64,000 nucleotides of DNA from assembly GCA_027924585.1 (NCBI GenBank), contig BSBM01000125.1, forward strand, positions 315,001-379,000. The letters are read 5' to 3'. This stretch comes from Larix kaempferi (taxonomy: Eukaryota; Streptophyta; Pinopsida; Pinales; Pinaceae). Below are positions 25,202 through 36,392 of this stretch, one piece after another; positions within the stretch are counted from its first letter, which is position 1, and each line of letters opens with the position of its first letter. The position numbers were made by a program, and so were the translations under genes. The notes below the pieces were generated by a model that saw only the letters and a program-made list of their open reading frames with translations, had not been told where the DNA came from and did no database searches.

Positions 25202-27691
25202 TACAGGTTGCATAATTCATGATGTAACAGGCCCAATAGATCAGGCACTCGGTCTACGGTGTTCTTTGCTACCTCGCAAGGAGGATAGCATCCCCGAGTA
25301 GGAGCCAGTTGTTAGCACTAGATTTGTGCTAGCTCTTCGAGGGGGTCTATACTTATGGATATGCTCAGAAGAAGCAAGGTTCTAAAAACTCGTAGCCTAA
25401 AAATCCAGAAGATTAAAATTCTGTGTCATGGAGCCGGTCTAAGATAGAAAGAATCTGATAGCGCCTAAGGATTTTTGCAGAAATCAGAAGTTTAGACTAG
25501 AAGAATTCCGCCTATTGCATTTGTGTATACACCTGGACGGCCAAGAACAAAGGCTGTAGGAGATCGATGGTCGTAGATGTTCATCGCGGAAGAAGCTGAT
25601 GGTCCTTTAAGCGCTAACCGAAGGGCAGATCAAGAAGCGATCGACGGTGCAGGAGCGAGGAGATCCAGATCAATGGTTTGTATAGGGTTCGCAAAAATCA
25701 AATGTGCGCGAAAGGGGTCGCGATATACATTTGCGAACTTGTGTTAAAAAGTGGTTTCTTTGGATGGCTGAGATTTGGTGGAACTCAGATCTGCGGTCTA
25801 GAACAACTTCACAAATGTTACTTGTGCGGCAAAGCGACGAGTTCCAAATATGCGAAGTTGGTGAGATATAAACCAATTGATGGTGCAGATGAAAGCCCGA
25901 TTGAGATCTATGGTCCCAGTTTGGTCATGGATGTCAGCGGAGAAAAGAGCATGTCCTCTGAAGGTTAATGAGTGCTAGGTAGACGAAAGCCACCTCAGCG
26001 TCGTCATATGTGTAGTCACCCACCTTAAGGACTTGGTTGGCACGTTTGGACACCAGTAATGATTTCAGTTATCATACCATTCACGTAAAAGATCCTGTTA
26101 GGCCATCATGGTGAAATGAGTGCTCAAGGCTTCCATCATTATCACGGTAGTTATAAGCATGGCCACCTATGGTGCATAACTTACTTCCATACTAGAAAGC
26201 GACAAGCTCGACCAGCTAAGCATCTTTCAGTTGAAAGCCGATCATGGAGGGTGGACAGAAGGCCGAGGTGGTTCTCATGCCAGAACAAGTGTGGTCCGAA
26301 GTGGAAGAAGAGCAGATCCCCCCATCTCCAATAGTTCTCGACCATGTGGAGAAAAGCTCTGCCAGCGAGCCAGAAGAATAGGAGGGTCCGCAGCTAGGCA
26401 AAGAGACTCGACGTCGGTTGAAGAAGAAACGAACCTCTGAAGGTGATAGAGACACCTACCCAGACATGGAGATGGTCAAGGACTACATCCTCCCCACCGA
26501 GAAAGTGACACCTCCTCCGACAGCCGAGGGAGAATCGGCAGACGACCCACTGAAAATAGAAAACTTCTTCGGTCCCCAGGGAGAGCTGAAGGCTCTAAAA
26601 TGAGGTGGTAGCCTATTCACGGCATCCTCCGTCCTTCTCCGACAAGTCTGTTCCTGGCTAAGTGTATGGGTATTTTTTTTTCCATTAGAGGTCAGTTTGG
26701 ACCTGTCTAATTGAAGACCACAGTGGTTTGTATCCAGAAAAGAGATACTTGTATCATCTCTTATTTTTTGTTTGATGGCCGTCACTATCATTTTGTAATT
26801 TGCTGTCAAAGGCGGAAAACCAAATAGCATAGGTGGCAACATAGTTATAACACGTCTTGTAACTGTTTTTGATGCTCAATCCAGGGCCGAGATCCTATAA
26901 ATAGTAATGTAATAGAATATCAGAGGGTTGGAAAATCATTTTTGGCCAAGACTTGGTAGGGTCCGGCTCTGTACTTCTAAAACTTCATCTTTAATAGGAT
27001 TACAGTGTTTGTAATGAGTGTCTTACAGAGATTCATGTGTCGCTTTGCTTACAATCTGTTTATTCTCTTCTTTAATGTGATCGTGTTTCTTTTTAGTCAT
27101 TCCCATTATGTCATCTCTTTCATGTCTGGAATCAGTGTATAGTAGCACAGAATTCTTGGCAACAGGCTCTAGCTACTGTTTTAGATGTTCACTCAACAGC
27201 TCTACTAAAGTCGATATTGAATTCATCCATGCAGGATGCTCATATCGATGGTCTATTCTTGCATTCTTCTTTTATCACCTGAAATTATCCTTTTGTCGGG
27301 AAGCGGGTGGCTACCTTGCCTCTGTTTCAGTCACTCACACCATTGCGTTGTTATTTGACTTATGTGTTGTATCTTGACTCCATTTCCCATACCTCCCTCG
27401 TGATTATCCTGCCAAACATTAAACTACCTTGTCCCTCGTAGAAACTTGACCTTATGTACATGCAATGAATGAATATCCTGGATTGGAAGGCCATGTATCC
27501 TTTGTAAATTGTTTTTCAACCTTCTATATAGTACCTTATGTTTGTTATTGAAAAAATCATTTATTATTCTCAGTCCTTGTGAGAGATCCCTCTCTGACTG
27601 TGCTGGGTCAGTAGCACTAGTCTAAAGTGGTTTTTGCTGTTACCCCAGCTTTCCCTCTCCACAGCCTAGGGGGTTAATTTGGGTTCCAACA
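25202..27691 (+). mobile_element. 3' LTR of Tat-type element 1
   Basis: About 2.49 kb, homologous throughout to the interrupted 5' LTR, ending GGGTTCCAACA at 27691. It preserves the empty site for the palindromic insertion. It is followed without any target duplication by the inner end of another element's LTR. Confidence 0.85.
26896..26904 (+). promoter_or_regulatory. LTR TATA box
   Basis: TATAAATAG, a plant core-promoter TATA box in the 3' LTR of element 1. The 5' LTR equivalent at 19565-19573 has decayed to TTTAAATAA. Confidence 0.55.
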
Positions 27692-27837
27692 CGGTGAAAA
27701 AAAATCTTTAAATCACATATGGTAGTTGGGCCGTTAAGCGAACGGATTCCCCACACCAAATGGTGAGCGATCTAATTGGGCTTGCTTACTAGGGAGAATC
27801 CCTAACTGTCGGTGCTGCGATTTTCGGGGCATCAATA
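27692..27837 (+). mobile_element. Truncated 5' LTR of Tat-type element 2
   Basis: The last ~146 bp of the LTR whose full copy is at 40303-41190. They share AAATCTTTAAATCACATA, CCACACCAAA.GGTGAGCG and GGTGCTGCGATTTTC. The first ~740 bp are missing, and their place is taken by the 3' LTR of element 1. Confidence 0.85.
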
Positions 27838-27839
27838 GT

Positions 27840-27862
27840 TTTTGGCGCTAGAAGGAGGGCCG
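27840..27862 (+). promoter_or_regulatory. Primer binding site region of element 2
   Basis: TTTTTGGCGCTAGAAGGAGG directly follows the LTR end (GGCATCAATA). It is a variant of the TTTGGCGCC-type site found in Tat-group elements. Confidence 0.6.
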
Positions 27863-28196
27863 CCAGTGCATGGCTTGAAAAGGAAACCCATTTGTTAGAA
27901 TAAATTCCTCTGAAGACCCACTTGAACAACTATTCCAGAAGATTTCTTTCTGGAATCACAAAATCAAGAAAATCCCAACTCTGAAGGTGAAAAGCAAGAA
28001 CTATTATACGTTGTCTCTTTTGAAGAAGTAGATCTCTTTAGGGGACACACCCATTCTTATGTTAGGAGGCTTGGGGGGTTAAACGTAACTCCTTTGTTAC
28101 CCAAAAGGAGAATCCATAGGAGAGAACCATAGTACACCAAAGATTCAGTGCTAGTGGAAAGTTTGGAAGAATTATTGGATCTTTCTTTGCAATAAA

Positions 28197-29656
28197 TGAC
28201 AAATCTGCTTGATCAATTAAGACCCGATACTCCTCAAGATCAGGAATATCCTCATAACCCACCACAGCTGCCACCTCAATCACAACCACAAGTTATGGTT
28301 GTGCCTGCGTGGAGAACCATAGGAGCACTTAATTTAGCTCCACCTTTGCATTATCTTCCCAAACACCCATAAAAGGTTTTACCTAAGTATGATCCTGGCA
28401 AAGGCATTTCCGCTGAAGATCACCTTAAGAGTTTTTATTTGGATCTAAATATCCTAAATGTAGAACATGAAGACGTAGTGTGCGGGATTTTTCATTTCAC
28501 GTTTGAACCTAAGGTATCGTCTTGGTATTTTAGTTTGCAAGCTAATTCAATAGCTGATTGGGATGGTTTCGAGAAATGTTTTCTAAGTAAGTTTGGTAAT
28601 CAAAAGACCGGTGCCACACTTATGAGAGAACTGCTATCTATGAGGATGGAAAATAAAGAAAAGCTACATGAATTTAATCATAGATTTCCTACACTGTTAA
28701 ATAATTTTAGTGTTGCAACAAGACCTGCCGAGGAATCCTTGGTAGAATATTATACTACAACACTCGATCCACCCATAGCTATGTTTGTTAAAAGAACAAA
28801 AAAGCTTACATTGGTAGAAAAATTTGAAGAAGCCAAGAAAGTAGAAGCTGAAGCGGATAGTATTGCTAAACACTCTCTTGATTTGGAAACTAAACCAACT
28901 GATATGAACCATTACACCAAAACCTCGAGATGTTAGTGAAGGCCTCCCACTAGGATCTTAACATCCCACCACGCTCCGCAGTCCAGACTCTGGGCTGGAT
29001 GTGCGCCTGTATGGTGGTGTCCCTTTTGAGCTTTACGAGCCCTGGACGAACACTGCAATTCCGATGTTGCCACCCACTCTGTGACTTGAACCTGGATGGA
29101 GACTCTGATACCAAATGATATGAACCCTTACACCAAAACCTCGAGATGTTAGTGAAGGCCACCCACTAGGATCTTAACACCAACATCCAGCAAGAAGCCT
29201 CTGTTATTATCTAGACCTAAGGAAGAATCATCATTTGAACTAGAAAATGTGGTTAAGATGATGCATAAACTATCAAATAAAATTATAGATCTTGAAAAGG
29301 ATAAGGCAGCCAGTACGTCAAGAAAATCCTTTAAGCCTTTCTACAAGAAAAGGCAAGAAGGTGGAAAACCTCTTCCTCCTGCAAACAATTTTGTTGTCCT
29401 AAATTTAAACGATGTGGGCATGGATCATTTCTGCACTTTTCATCAAGAACAACATTCTGAAAAGAGGTGTCCACAGTGGATAAATTTGACGAGCTTGGTT
29501 ATGAATCAATTGTTGGATTCACAAATAATGGACCAAGAAGATCTCCAAGAAGAGCAGGCCTTTGAGCAGGAGGAACCCACTCCAGACACCACTATGGTAT
29601 TATGGGATTGGGTGCCTACAACAGAATTGGCTGAAGAAGATGCTAAAGAATTTTAA
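28197..29656 (+). pseudogene. gag: gag of element 2, split by a SMART insertion
   Basis: A frame from 28197 (MTNLLDQLRPDTPQDQEYP) leads through a stop near 28371 into the capsid core, 28439-28899 (SSWYFSLQANSIADWDGFEK, LHEFNHRFPTLLNNF, LVEYYTTTLDPPIAMF). This matches plant retrotransposon gag. The miniature element at 28900-29179 breaks the frame. Gag resumes after it and reaches a zinc-knuckle-like motif FCTFHQEQHSEKRC at about 29430-29475 in the 29249-29656 frame. A C-x2-H-x3-H-x4-C arrangement of this kind is usual in Tat elements. The product would have been the capsid/nucleocapsid precursor. It is now broken by stops and the insertion. Confidence 0.85.
28900..29179 (-). mobile_element. 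SMART/TRIM miniature LTR retrotransposon, complete
   Basis: A 280-bp element with two 64-bp LTRs (28900-28963 and 29116-29179) that differ at only two positions by eye, flanked by the 5-bp target duplication CCAAC (28895-28899, 29180-29184). On the minus strand each LTR starts TGTTAAGATCCTAGTGGG and ends TTCATATCA. The primer site TTTGGTATCAGAGTC follows the first LTR, and a GCGTGGTGGGA polypurine-like stretch precedes the second. Length and layout fit the SMART class of very small LTR elements. It codes for nothing and must be mobilised in trans. Confidence 0.92.
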
Positions 29657-29961
29657 GTTTCAGGCATAAACATTACTACTAGGAGTAAGGGTCCAATTGT
29701 TGATCAAAGCCTGGTTGTCCCTAAACCTAAGGTTGCAAAGGAAATACCCAAAAGGAACATAACTGTCATTCCACCACAACCTAAGGAAAACCCTACGGTG
29801 GGTAAAGAGACAAGCCCAATAATTAATGAAAAGGCAAAGGTCACGGTGAATAAAACAGGGAATGGTGGGAAAATCCAGGAAGATTACAATATGGGGTACG
29901 ACATTGTAGAATATATCAAGAAAACCAAAGAAACATTTCTATATTTGAATTTTGTAACCTA

Positions 29962-30375
29962 CCCCAACAAAGAAAGAAATTATTAGAATCTTTTGACCCA
30001 CAATCAGGTAGTACTATAGAAAACACCGAAGTAGATACTGAGATAAATGAAGCTAGCATCGGTGGAAAATCAAGATCTAAGACCCTGCCGTTTTTGTTGA
30101 CCTTTGAAATTTTCAATCATGACGTACACAATTGTTTGGTAGATTTCGGGACTTCTTCAAATGTTATGCCATTATCAATCTACAAGAAAATTAATGGACA
30201 ACCAATACCATCTCCATCTCAGATCATACAGTTAGATAGGACTGTTGTTAAAGTAATTGGAGAAATGAAAGATGTACTCATTAGCCTGTCTGCAGATCCT
30301 AGAGTATGCCAATTCATAGATGATATGGTGGTGGATATACCTAAATCTTATGGCTTAATATTGAGCAGGGACTGA
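29962..30375 (+). pseudogene. pol: Aspartic protease domain of element 2 pol
   Basis: In the frame that begins PQQRKKLLESFDPQSGS, the segment contains the retropepsin active-site motif as LVDFGTSSNVMP (usual form D-T/S-G-A/S), then VIGEMKDVLISLSADPRVC and a GLILSRD end (usual form LLG/S-R-D). The aspartate is kept but the next residue is Phe. A TGA at 30373-30375 separates it from the following frame, which continues in the same phase. The domain would have processed Gag-Pol. Confidence 0.75.
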
Positions 30376-30417
30376 TCTACGAAACTTAACAGTTACTTTG
30401 CAACAGACTGGTCTCAC

Positions 30418-31905
30418 TTGTGGTTGCCATACCAAAATAGGAAAAATCAAATCAAGATACTGAGAGATCCTCATATGAAGCACAATGTGACTCAGTTGGA
30501 AGAAAAGAACGAAGCTGTAAATTTTTCGTCTTCAATGTTGGGAAATTACCTTTTAGAGATTGAATCAGGGAATTGTCAATTGACATATGTTATCCATGAA
30601 GCAGACGAACAGTCTGATCTCCTTCATTTTTCACGGACTGATGACATTGATTGTAACATAGTAGAATTAGTCATTAACTTAGGTAGTAACAACATTAACT
30701 TAGTTAAAACAAAAAACATATTTTGGGTTTTATACTTCGGTGGTTCCAAAACCCAGGAAGGATCCGGAGCCGGTTGTGTTTTGATTGACCCTGGAAAGAA
30801 CAAACATTTTTTATCTTGTAGACTAGAGTTTGAATGTACAAATAACACAACAGAATATGAAGCTCTAGTTCAGGAATTAAACAAGGCTATTAGTTTGAAT
30901 GTCAAATATTTAAAATTCTTCGGTGATTCAAAGATAGTTGTAAGACAGGTAAGAGATACAATTCATTGTCTTTCACCACACTTAAAATGTTATCAATTTG
31001 AAGTCTGGAATTTGATTTCACATTTTGATGCTTTCAATATAAATTATATTCCTAGATTACAGAATGCTGCAGCTGATTTGTTAGCTACCTCTGCTTCCAG
31101 ATTAGTTCCTACAAATAACAAATGCTCTATTGAATTGATTTCCAGGCCATCTATACCTGATAACATAACAAATCTAAGAGTGTTTGATGATGATGATGAT
31201 GAAATTATCAGTTTCTTAACTAATGAGGATGCTTTCCAAGAATATATAATCGATGAAGACAATCACAATTTGGATTTACAGAACAAAGATGCAGCTAAAG
31301 GAAACTTTATGCCGAAAGGAGAAAGGACTCTTGATGGATTGTTTGATTTACAGAACAAGTTCAGGAGGCCAGCAAATGTCAAAACTAATAGCTCCTCCAT
31401 GCAGCATGAATTGGTAAACTTGGGCACAAAAGCTGAGCCTAAATTCGTAAATCTGGGTAAATGTTGCTCGTCGGGCAAGAGGGATAAGTTCATCAAACTG
31501 TTCCAGCAATACAAAGATGTTTTTGCATGGACTTATGAATATTTGAAAACATATGACACTCGCATCATACAACATGTAATACCAATGAAGCCAGGTGTTA
31601 ATCCTTTTCAGCAGCAATTGCAAAGAATGCATCCGACGCTTGAACCATTAATACAGAAAGAATTGAAAAAATTGTTGGATGCTAAGATCATCTTTAAAGT
31701 TCAGCACTCCAAATGGGTCGCTAATTTAGTTCCCGTGTGGAAGAAGTCGGGAGAGATAATATTATGTGTAGATTTTCGGAACTTGAACAAAGCATCTGAC
31801 AAAGACAACTACCCTGTACCACAATGGAACAAATTTTGTAGATGGTTTCCGGTTCAGAATTATTCTCCCTGCTATATGGTTTATCTGGATATAATCAGGT
31901 ACTAG
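30418..31905 (+). pseudogene. pol: Extra RNase H domain plus RT N-terminal part of element 2 pol
   Basis: Residues ~100-230 form an RNase H fold of the plant/archaeal type. The stretch VLYFGGSKTQEGSGAGCVLI has the first catalytic Asp changed to Gly, while NNTTEYEALVQEL, FFGDSKIVVRQV and NAAADLLA keep the Glu and two Asp. A linker with a DDDDDE run follows, then YKDVFAWTYEYLKTYDTRI, the RT entry region WVANLVPVWKKSGE, and CVDFRNLNKASDKDNYPVP. The frame is lost at about 31840, just before the RT core. The element therefore has two RNase H domains, one on each side of RT. A second RNase H is a known hallmark of Tat-lineage elements. Confidence 0.85.
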
Positions 31906-32990
31906 TAGCGGAAGAAGACCGACTCAAAACCACTTTCCGCACGAACTGGGGAACCTTTGCATATCGCAGAATGCCATTCGGCTTGATAAACGCAGGAGCT
32001 ACATTTCAAAGAACCATGGACATTGCATTCCAAGGATTGGTTGGCCACTGTGTGTTCATTTATTTAGATGATGTGAAAGTCTTTTCAAAGAAAAGAGAAG
32101 ACCATATTTTCCACTTAAAATAGATTTTTGATCGCTGCAGAAAATATGGTATATCTCTAAATCCCAAGAAGAGTGTTTTCACCGTTCTTGAGGGTAAGCT
32201 TCTAGGTCATATCATCTCAAAGAAGGGGATCTCAATAGATCAAGAGAGAGTGCAAGCTATAAGCAAGATCCCCATGCCCCATAATAAAAAATATATGCAA
32301 TCTTTTATGGGCACGATAAACTTTGTTCTAAGGTTTGTACCATATTTCGCTCAGATCGTGAAACCTTTGCAGCAAATGGTAAAGCAGAGTGTGCAGTTCA
32401 AATGGATGGACATAAAGAAGACTGCGTTTAAAGACATTAAAACTGCCATAGTTAACGCGCCTTCTTTAAGAAGCCCAGATTTTGAAAAGGATTTCATCAT
32501 GTACACTTTCGCTTCAGATAACTCTCTCGCAGCTGTGCTCACTCAGGAGGGAGAATCAGGAGACGAATACCCAATATCCTTCATGAGCACTGGTTTGCAG
32601 GGTGTTGAACTGAATTACCCCGCTATGGATAAGAAAGCATATGCAGTGTTTAAAGCGCTTAAACAGTTCAGGCCGTATATGTTGAAGAATAGAACAAAAG
32701 TCATAGTACCTCACCCCACTGTTAGATCTTTGTTTATACAGAAGGAATTGGGTGAAAGGAGAGGAAACTGGGTCTTTTCTCTTCAAGAGTATGATTTGGA
32801 ATTCAAACGAGCCACCATTATTAAAGTTCAAGGATTTTGTAAGTTACTCACAACAAATCCAATAAGTGATGAGCAGGAATGGGAAAATGAAGCTAAATTG
32901 AATCTTACCGACGTATGTCCTATTTTCACTGCTCCTGAATCTTGGAATAGGGACCTAATGTATTATTTGCAGCAAGGATATTTGTCGTAA
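31842..32990 (+). pseudogene. pol: Reverse transcriptase core and RNase H of element 2 pol
   Basis: Continues RT after a frameshift: YGLSGYNQVLVAEEDRLKTT, FAYRRMPFGLINAGATFQ, and the catalytic FIYLDDVKVFSKKR (YxDD intact). A TAG at 32121-32123 is followed in the same frame by LNPKKSVFTVLEGKLLGHII, the RT thumb (MQSFMGTINFVLRFVPYFAQ) and the gypsy RNase H (FIMYTFASDNSLAAVLTQ, MSTGLQGVELNYPAMDKKAY). Apart from one frameshift and one stop the region is well preserved, so the element is not very old. Confidence 0.9.
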
Positions 32991-33023
32991 CACTGGAATC
33001 CTAAATAGAGAAGGACACTTCGA

Positions 33024-33808
33024 TTGAAATCAACATCTTATCAGATAATCGATGGAATACTTTTTATAAAGAATTATGATGGGATATTTCTCATATGTCT
33101 TGAGAAAGAAGACGTTGATAAAGTAGTAAAAAGTTTACATGATGGCCCTGCTGGGGGACACTACTCTGGAGATACCACGGCTCATAAAATACTCAGAGCT
33201 GGTTACTATTGGCCCACTCTCTTCAAATATGCTCATTCCCATCCAAGAATTGCGACGTATGCCAAAGAAGTATTGGCAGATTGCCGAAAGTACCAGGACC
33301 ATTGCAACCAATTATTATCTTTGAACCATTCAAGCAATGGGGCATAAATGTTATTGGAGAGATAAATTTGAAATCTTGGCTACAACATCGGTATATTCTT
33401 ATGGCTACAGATTATTTCACCCGGTGGACAGAAGCCACTCCGCTGCGCAAAGTGAATGAGGACGCAGTCATCTAATTCCTACGAGAAAATATCATAACCA
33501 GGTTTGGGGTTCCAATAATTTCTCTAGTTTTTTATAATGCAACTTATTTTTCATTTGTGAAATTAAATGCATTTGTTTACGAAAGAGGAATTAAATTATA
33601 CTATTCAGCAAATTACTACCCCCAAGGAAATGGACTAGCTGAATCCACAAATAAAAATATCATATGAATCCTCAAGAAAACTGTTATTGAAAATCAAATA
33701 AATTGGCATGTAGCTCTTCCAAATGCCTTATGGGAAGATAGGGTCACCCCAAAGAATGCCTTAGGATTTTCCCCTTACACGCTGATCTATGGAAAAGAAG
33801 CCATCCTC
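33024..33808 (+). pseudogene. pol: Integrase zinc-binding and catalytic domains of element 2
   Basis: The N-terminal H-H part (HDGPAGGHYSGDTTAHKI, AGYYWPTLFK) is in the RT frame. The C-C part (CDVCQRSIGRLPK) is in another frame after a shift near 33240. The catalytic core follows: WGINVIGEI, MATDYFTRWTEATPL (first Asp kept), ISLVFYNATYFS (second catalytic Asp replaced by Tyr), and YYPQGNGLAESTNK (Glu kept). Stops lie at 33473-33475 and at about 33665. The protein would have inserted cDNA into the chromosome, but this copy cannot. Confidence 0.88.
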
Positions 33809-34201
33809 TTGCCTAACATACTACTCCCATCCTTACAATTGGCCCAAGCTTCTCGAGGTTCCAACAGCCAGGTCCTACTTTCACAAATTGATACCTTGCT
33901 GAAGCTTGAAGAACCATGGCAGAAAGCCAAAGACATATTTCACCAACACCAGGATATTGTCAAAAGATGGTTTGATAAGTGGAAGTCTGGAAAAATGAGT
34001 TTTGAAGTAGGTGACTTAGTTGTGAAGTGGGATCACCCACATGATGAAAAGGGGAATCATACAAAATTTCAACAATTATGGCTTCGCCCTTACCAAATTT
34101 CTAAAAAGCTCGGCCCGTCGACCTACAAATTGAAAAATTTAGAAGGGGAGGAAGAAAACCTTCCTGTCAATGGCCTTGCTTTGAAGCAGTACTTCACTTA
34201 G
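33809..34201 (+). pseudogene. pol: Integrase C-terminal region and end of element 2 pol
   Basis: In the same frame as the integrase core. After LLPSLQLAQASRGSN it runs through FDKWKSGKMSFEVGDLVVKW and LRPYQISKKLGPSTYKLKNL to the end NGLALKQYF and a TAG at 34199-34201. The GDLV..W...GP..Y.L pattern is the usual C-terminal integrase module of plant gypsy elements. No chromodomain is visible, as expected for the Tat lineage. Confidence 0.85.
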
Positions 34202-35489
34202 GTCTAGGGACACTTTTTGTACATAAATAAGCATTGTTTTTGCTCTTCTTAGTTTACTTTTCTGTTTGAGTTATCTTGACTTGTTGTTCCTTTCATTAGA
34301 TTATTTAGTCTGTTTTGTTTGATTATTTTCATTCGTTTGTTTTCTTACTGTCTGATTTCTTTTGTTTTCAATAAATACCAACCCAACTTCTTGGTGTAGT
34401 GGAAAGATAGGGCTCCGAGCAAATCTCAAAGTTTTTGAAAGGTCGGAATCTACTTATGAAAGAAAGCGTCTCTATGTGACTTTGCTTTTGCTGACTAGTT
34501 TCTAGAACATGAAGATCCTTTAATGTTTCATATTTGGTCACGATAACCCCTGTTAAATAACTGAGACTGATTGTTTCTATATTACTATCTCGAGGCTCCA
34601 TTCACTCTCACATTAATGACTGTATCAGGAAGTTCACTATCATGGACCCATAGAGAGGAAGCATGTCTCACATACATATTATATTTAAAATGATCCCATG
34701 CTGCAAATCAAAATCCAAAGAGATTATATCAAAGAGTCTATTTTCCAGAAAATCTCACCTCCATTAAAGCATGGTTGAGAAAGCAAAGATATCCAATCAA
34801 AAAAGTTGTCCTAATGGTCATCCCAACAAGGTTCTTCTCCATCCGTGAGCATGACAATCAAATAAATCTCTTGCTCACACAAAAGGACATTATGGATGGA
34901 AGAACCCAAGTCAAATGTTGAATATTGAAAGAAGTTATCATGGAAGACTCAGACGACAAAATTTGTCAATAAAGAAAGCATCTAAAAGAATGCTAACAAC
35001 ATGGGAATGAAGAACAAACGAATATGTTTGTGGGATTTTGTTATGATCATGTGGAGTCCTATTTAGTTGGCATCTGAAAGACAGATTTTAAAATGAACTC
35101 CACATTTTGGCCCTAGGATATTTTTGGACAAGTCTGATTCAAAGTTTCCTTTTCCCAATGACCAATATGATAAAAGTGATCACCCCCTTTGCAGAATCTG
35201 GACTATGTAAGCAAATTGTTACTTATGGGGCCAACAACATGTAATTTTTATGACCTTGGAAATATTAATTCATAGATATGTGTTCACCAGCGAATCGCCA
35301 ATTTTTGTTGCTGCAACCTGATCCCCATGATTTTCAAAAAATCATAGGGCCCCTCCTTTTATTTTTTTCTTGAGTTTGAAGTCTTTTTGAAAGTCTAGTT
35401 TTGACCCTTAGTTTTTCTCAAAGGAGATTGAAGAAAGCTGTCATTTTGGCTAAGGCATTTTTTGCTTTTGGTGGTCACAAGTTTTTGTT

Positions 35490-35960
35490 CATTTCCCGTC
35501 GACCTGTTTCGTAGCATTTCGATTATTTTGCCGAACTGGTCGCAAGATTTTGTTTATTTCTCGCCAAAATTTTTCGCAACTGTTTGTTTATCTTTCTCCA
35601 AAATGGCAGTAGTTTTTTATTCATCTCTCGCCGACTATTTCACCGACTTTTCTTTATCTTTCGCCGACCACTGTCGCGGCTTGTGGCTCTTTTTTCCATT
35701 TGTTTCACTGATCTTTTGTCTACCCATCGTCGATCTCCGTCGCGAAGTTTATTTACCTATTGCCGATCAGGTCACGACTCTTTTCTTACCTCTCGCTGAC
35801 CAAGCCTTTTTTCACCGACATCATTTGCATCGTTTTGTTTTCTGCCCAACTCTTTTGCTTCTTCGTCACGACATTTTCGGTCGCAACTCTTTCAAATATT
35901 ACTTGTCGACCGTTTCGCGTAAATTGTGACAAGCTCGCCGACCATCTAGCAACGACCAAT
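35490..35960 (+). repeat. Degenerate ~33-bp minisatellite (TCGCCGAC motif)
   Basis: Blocks of the form TTTAT-CTCTCGCCGAC recur at about 35526, 35557, 35590, 35622, 35656, 35724, 35755 and 35789, spaced 31-34 bp or a multiple. The units are strongly diverged. The composition (T-rich with CG-containing core) differs clearly from the flanks. Confidence 0.65.
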
Positions 35961-36220
35961 CCTTTCTCACCAGGCGTTCCTCCATAATGTCACCACCTTT
36001 TGGACAATGTCGCCCATCCCTTTCGTCGCATTGAAGCCCTTTCGCATTGACTTGGTCGCCGCGGCTCGTACAATTAGGCCGATCGTTTCACGGTGGATAG
36101 GATAAAGTCACCGAAACGACCAATGTGTTTTATTTTGGGAAGCGCACCGGTGTTATGGACATGCCAGCCCACGGTGGGAATTAAAGGCCCACCTACTCGC
36201 CCTCATTCGCATTTATGGCC

Positions 36221-36392
36221 CAATCTATATATATGGGAAAACATAGTTCATTTTTTATCATTGTTTGTTTGTAGAAGAAAGAACGAAGTTTTTCCGTTTA
36301 AAGGAGAAAGGAGCTTTGGCTAGTCGTCTCTCGCCAAGTAGCACAGTCAACAGGTTTTCTCCCAACCACCCTGTTATTTCCAGGTAGGTCTA
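36221..36392 (+). promoter_or_regulatory. Possible internal promoter and leader upstream of the additional ORF
   Basis: CCAATC is followed directly by TATATATATG at 36226-36235. About 150 bp downstream a CAG|GTAGGTCT splice-donor-like sequence occurs (about 36383), followed by T-rich sequence up to a possible acceptor at about 37204 (CTCGAAAG|GTTTTG), just before an ATG at 37215. This would give a separate spliced transcript for the additional ORF. It is inferred from motifs only. Confidence 0.35.

Noticed and set aside
35462-35929. 155-codon plus-strand frame
   Set aside because: It coincides with a degenerate minisatellite, with biased Phe/Ser/Leu composition from T-rich repeats.
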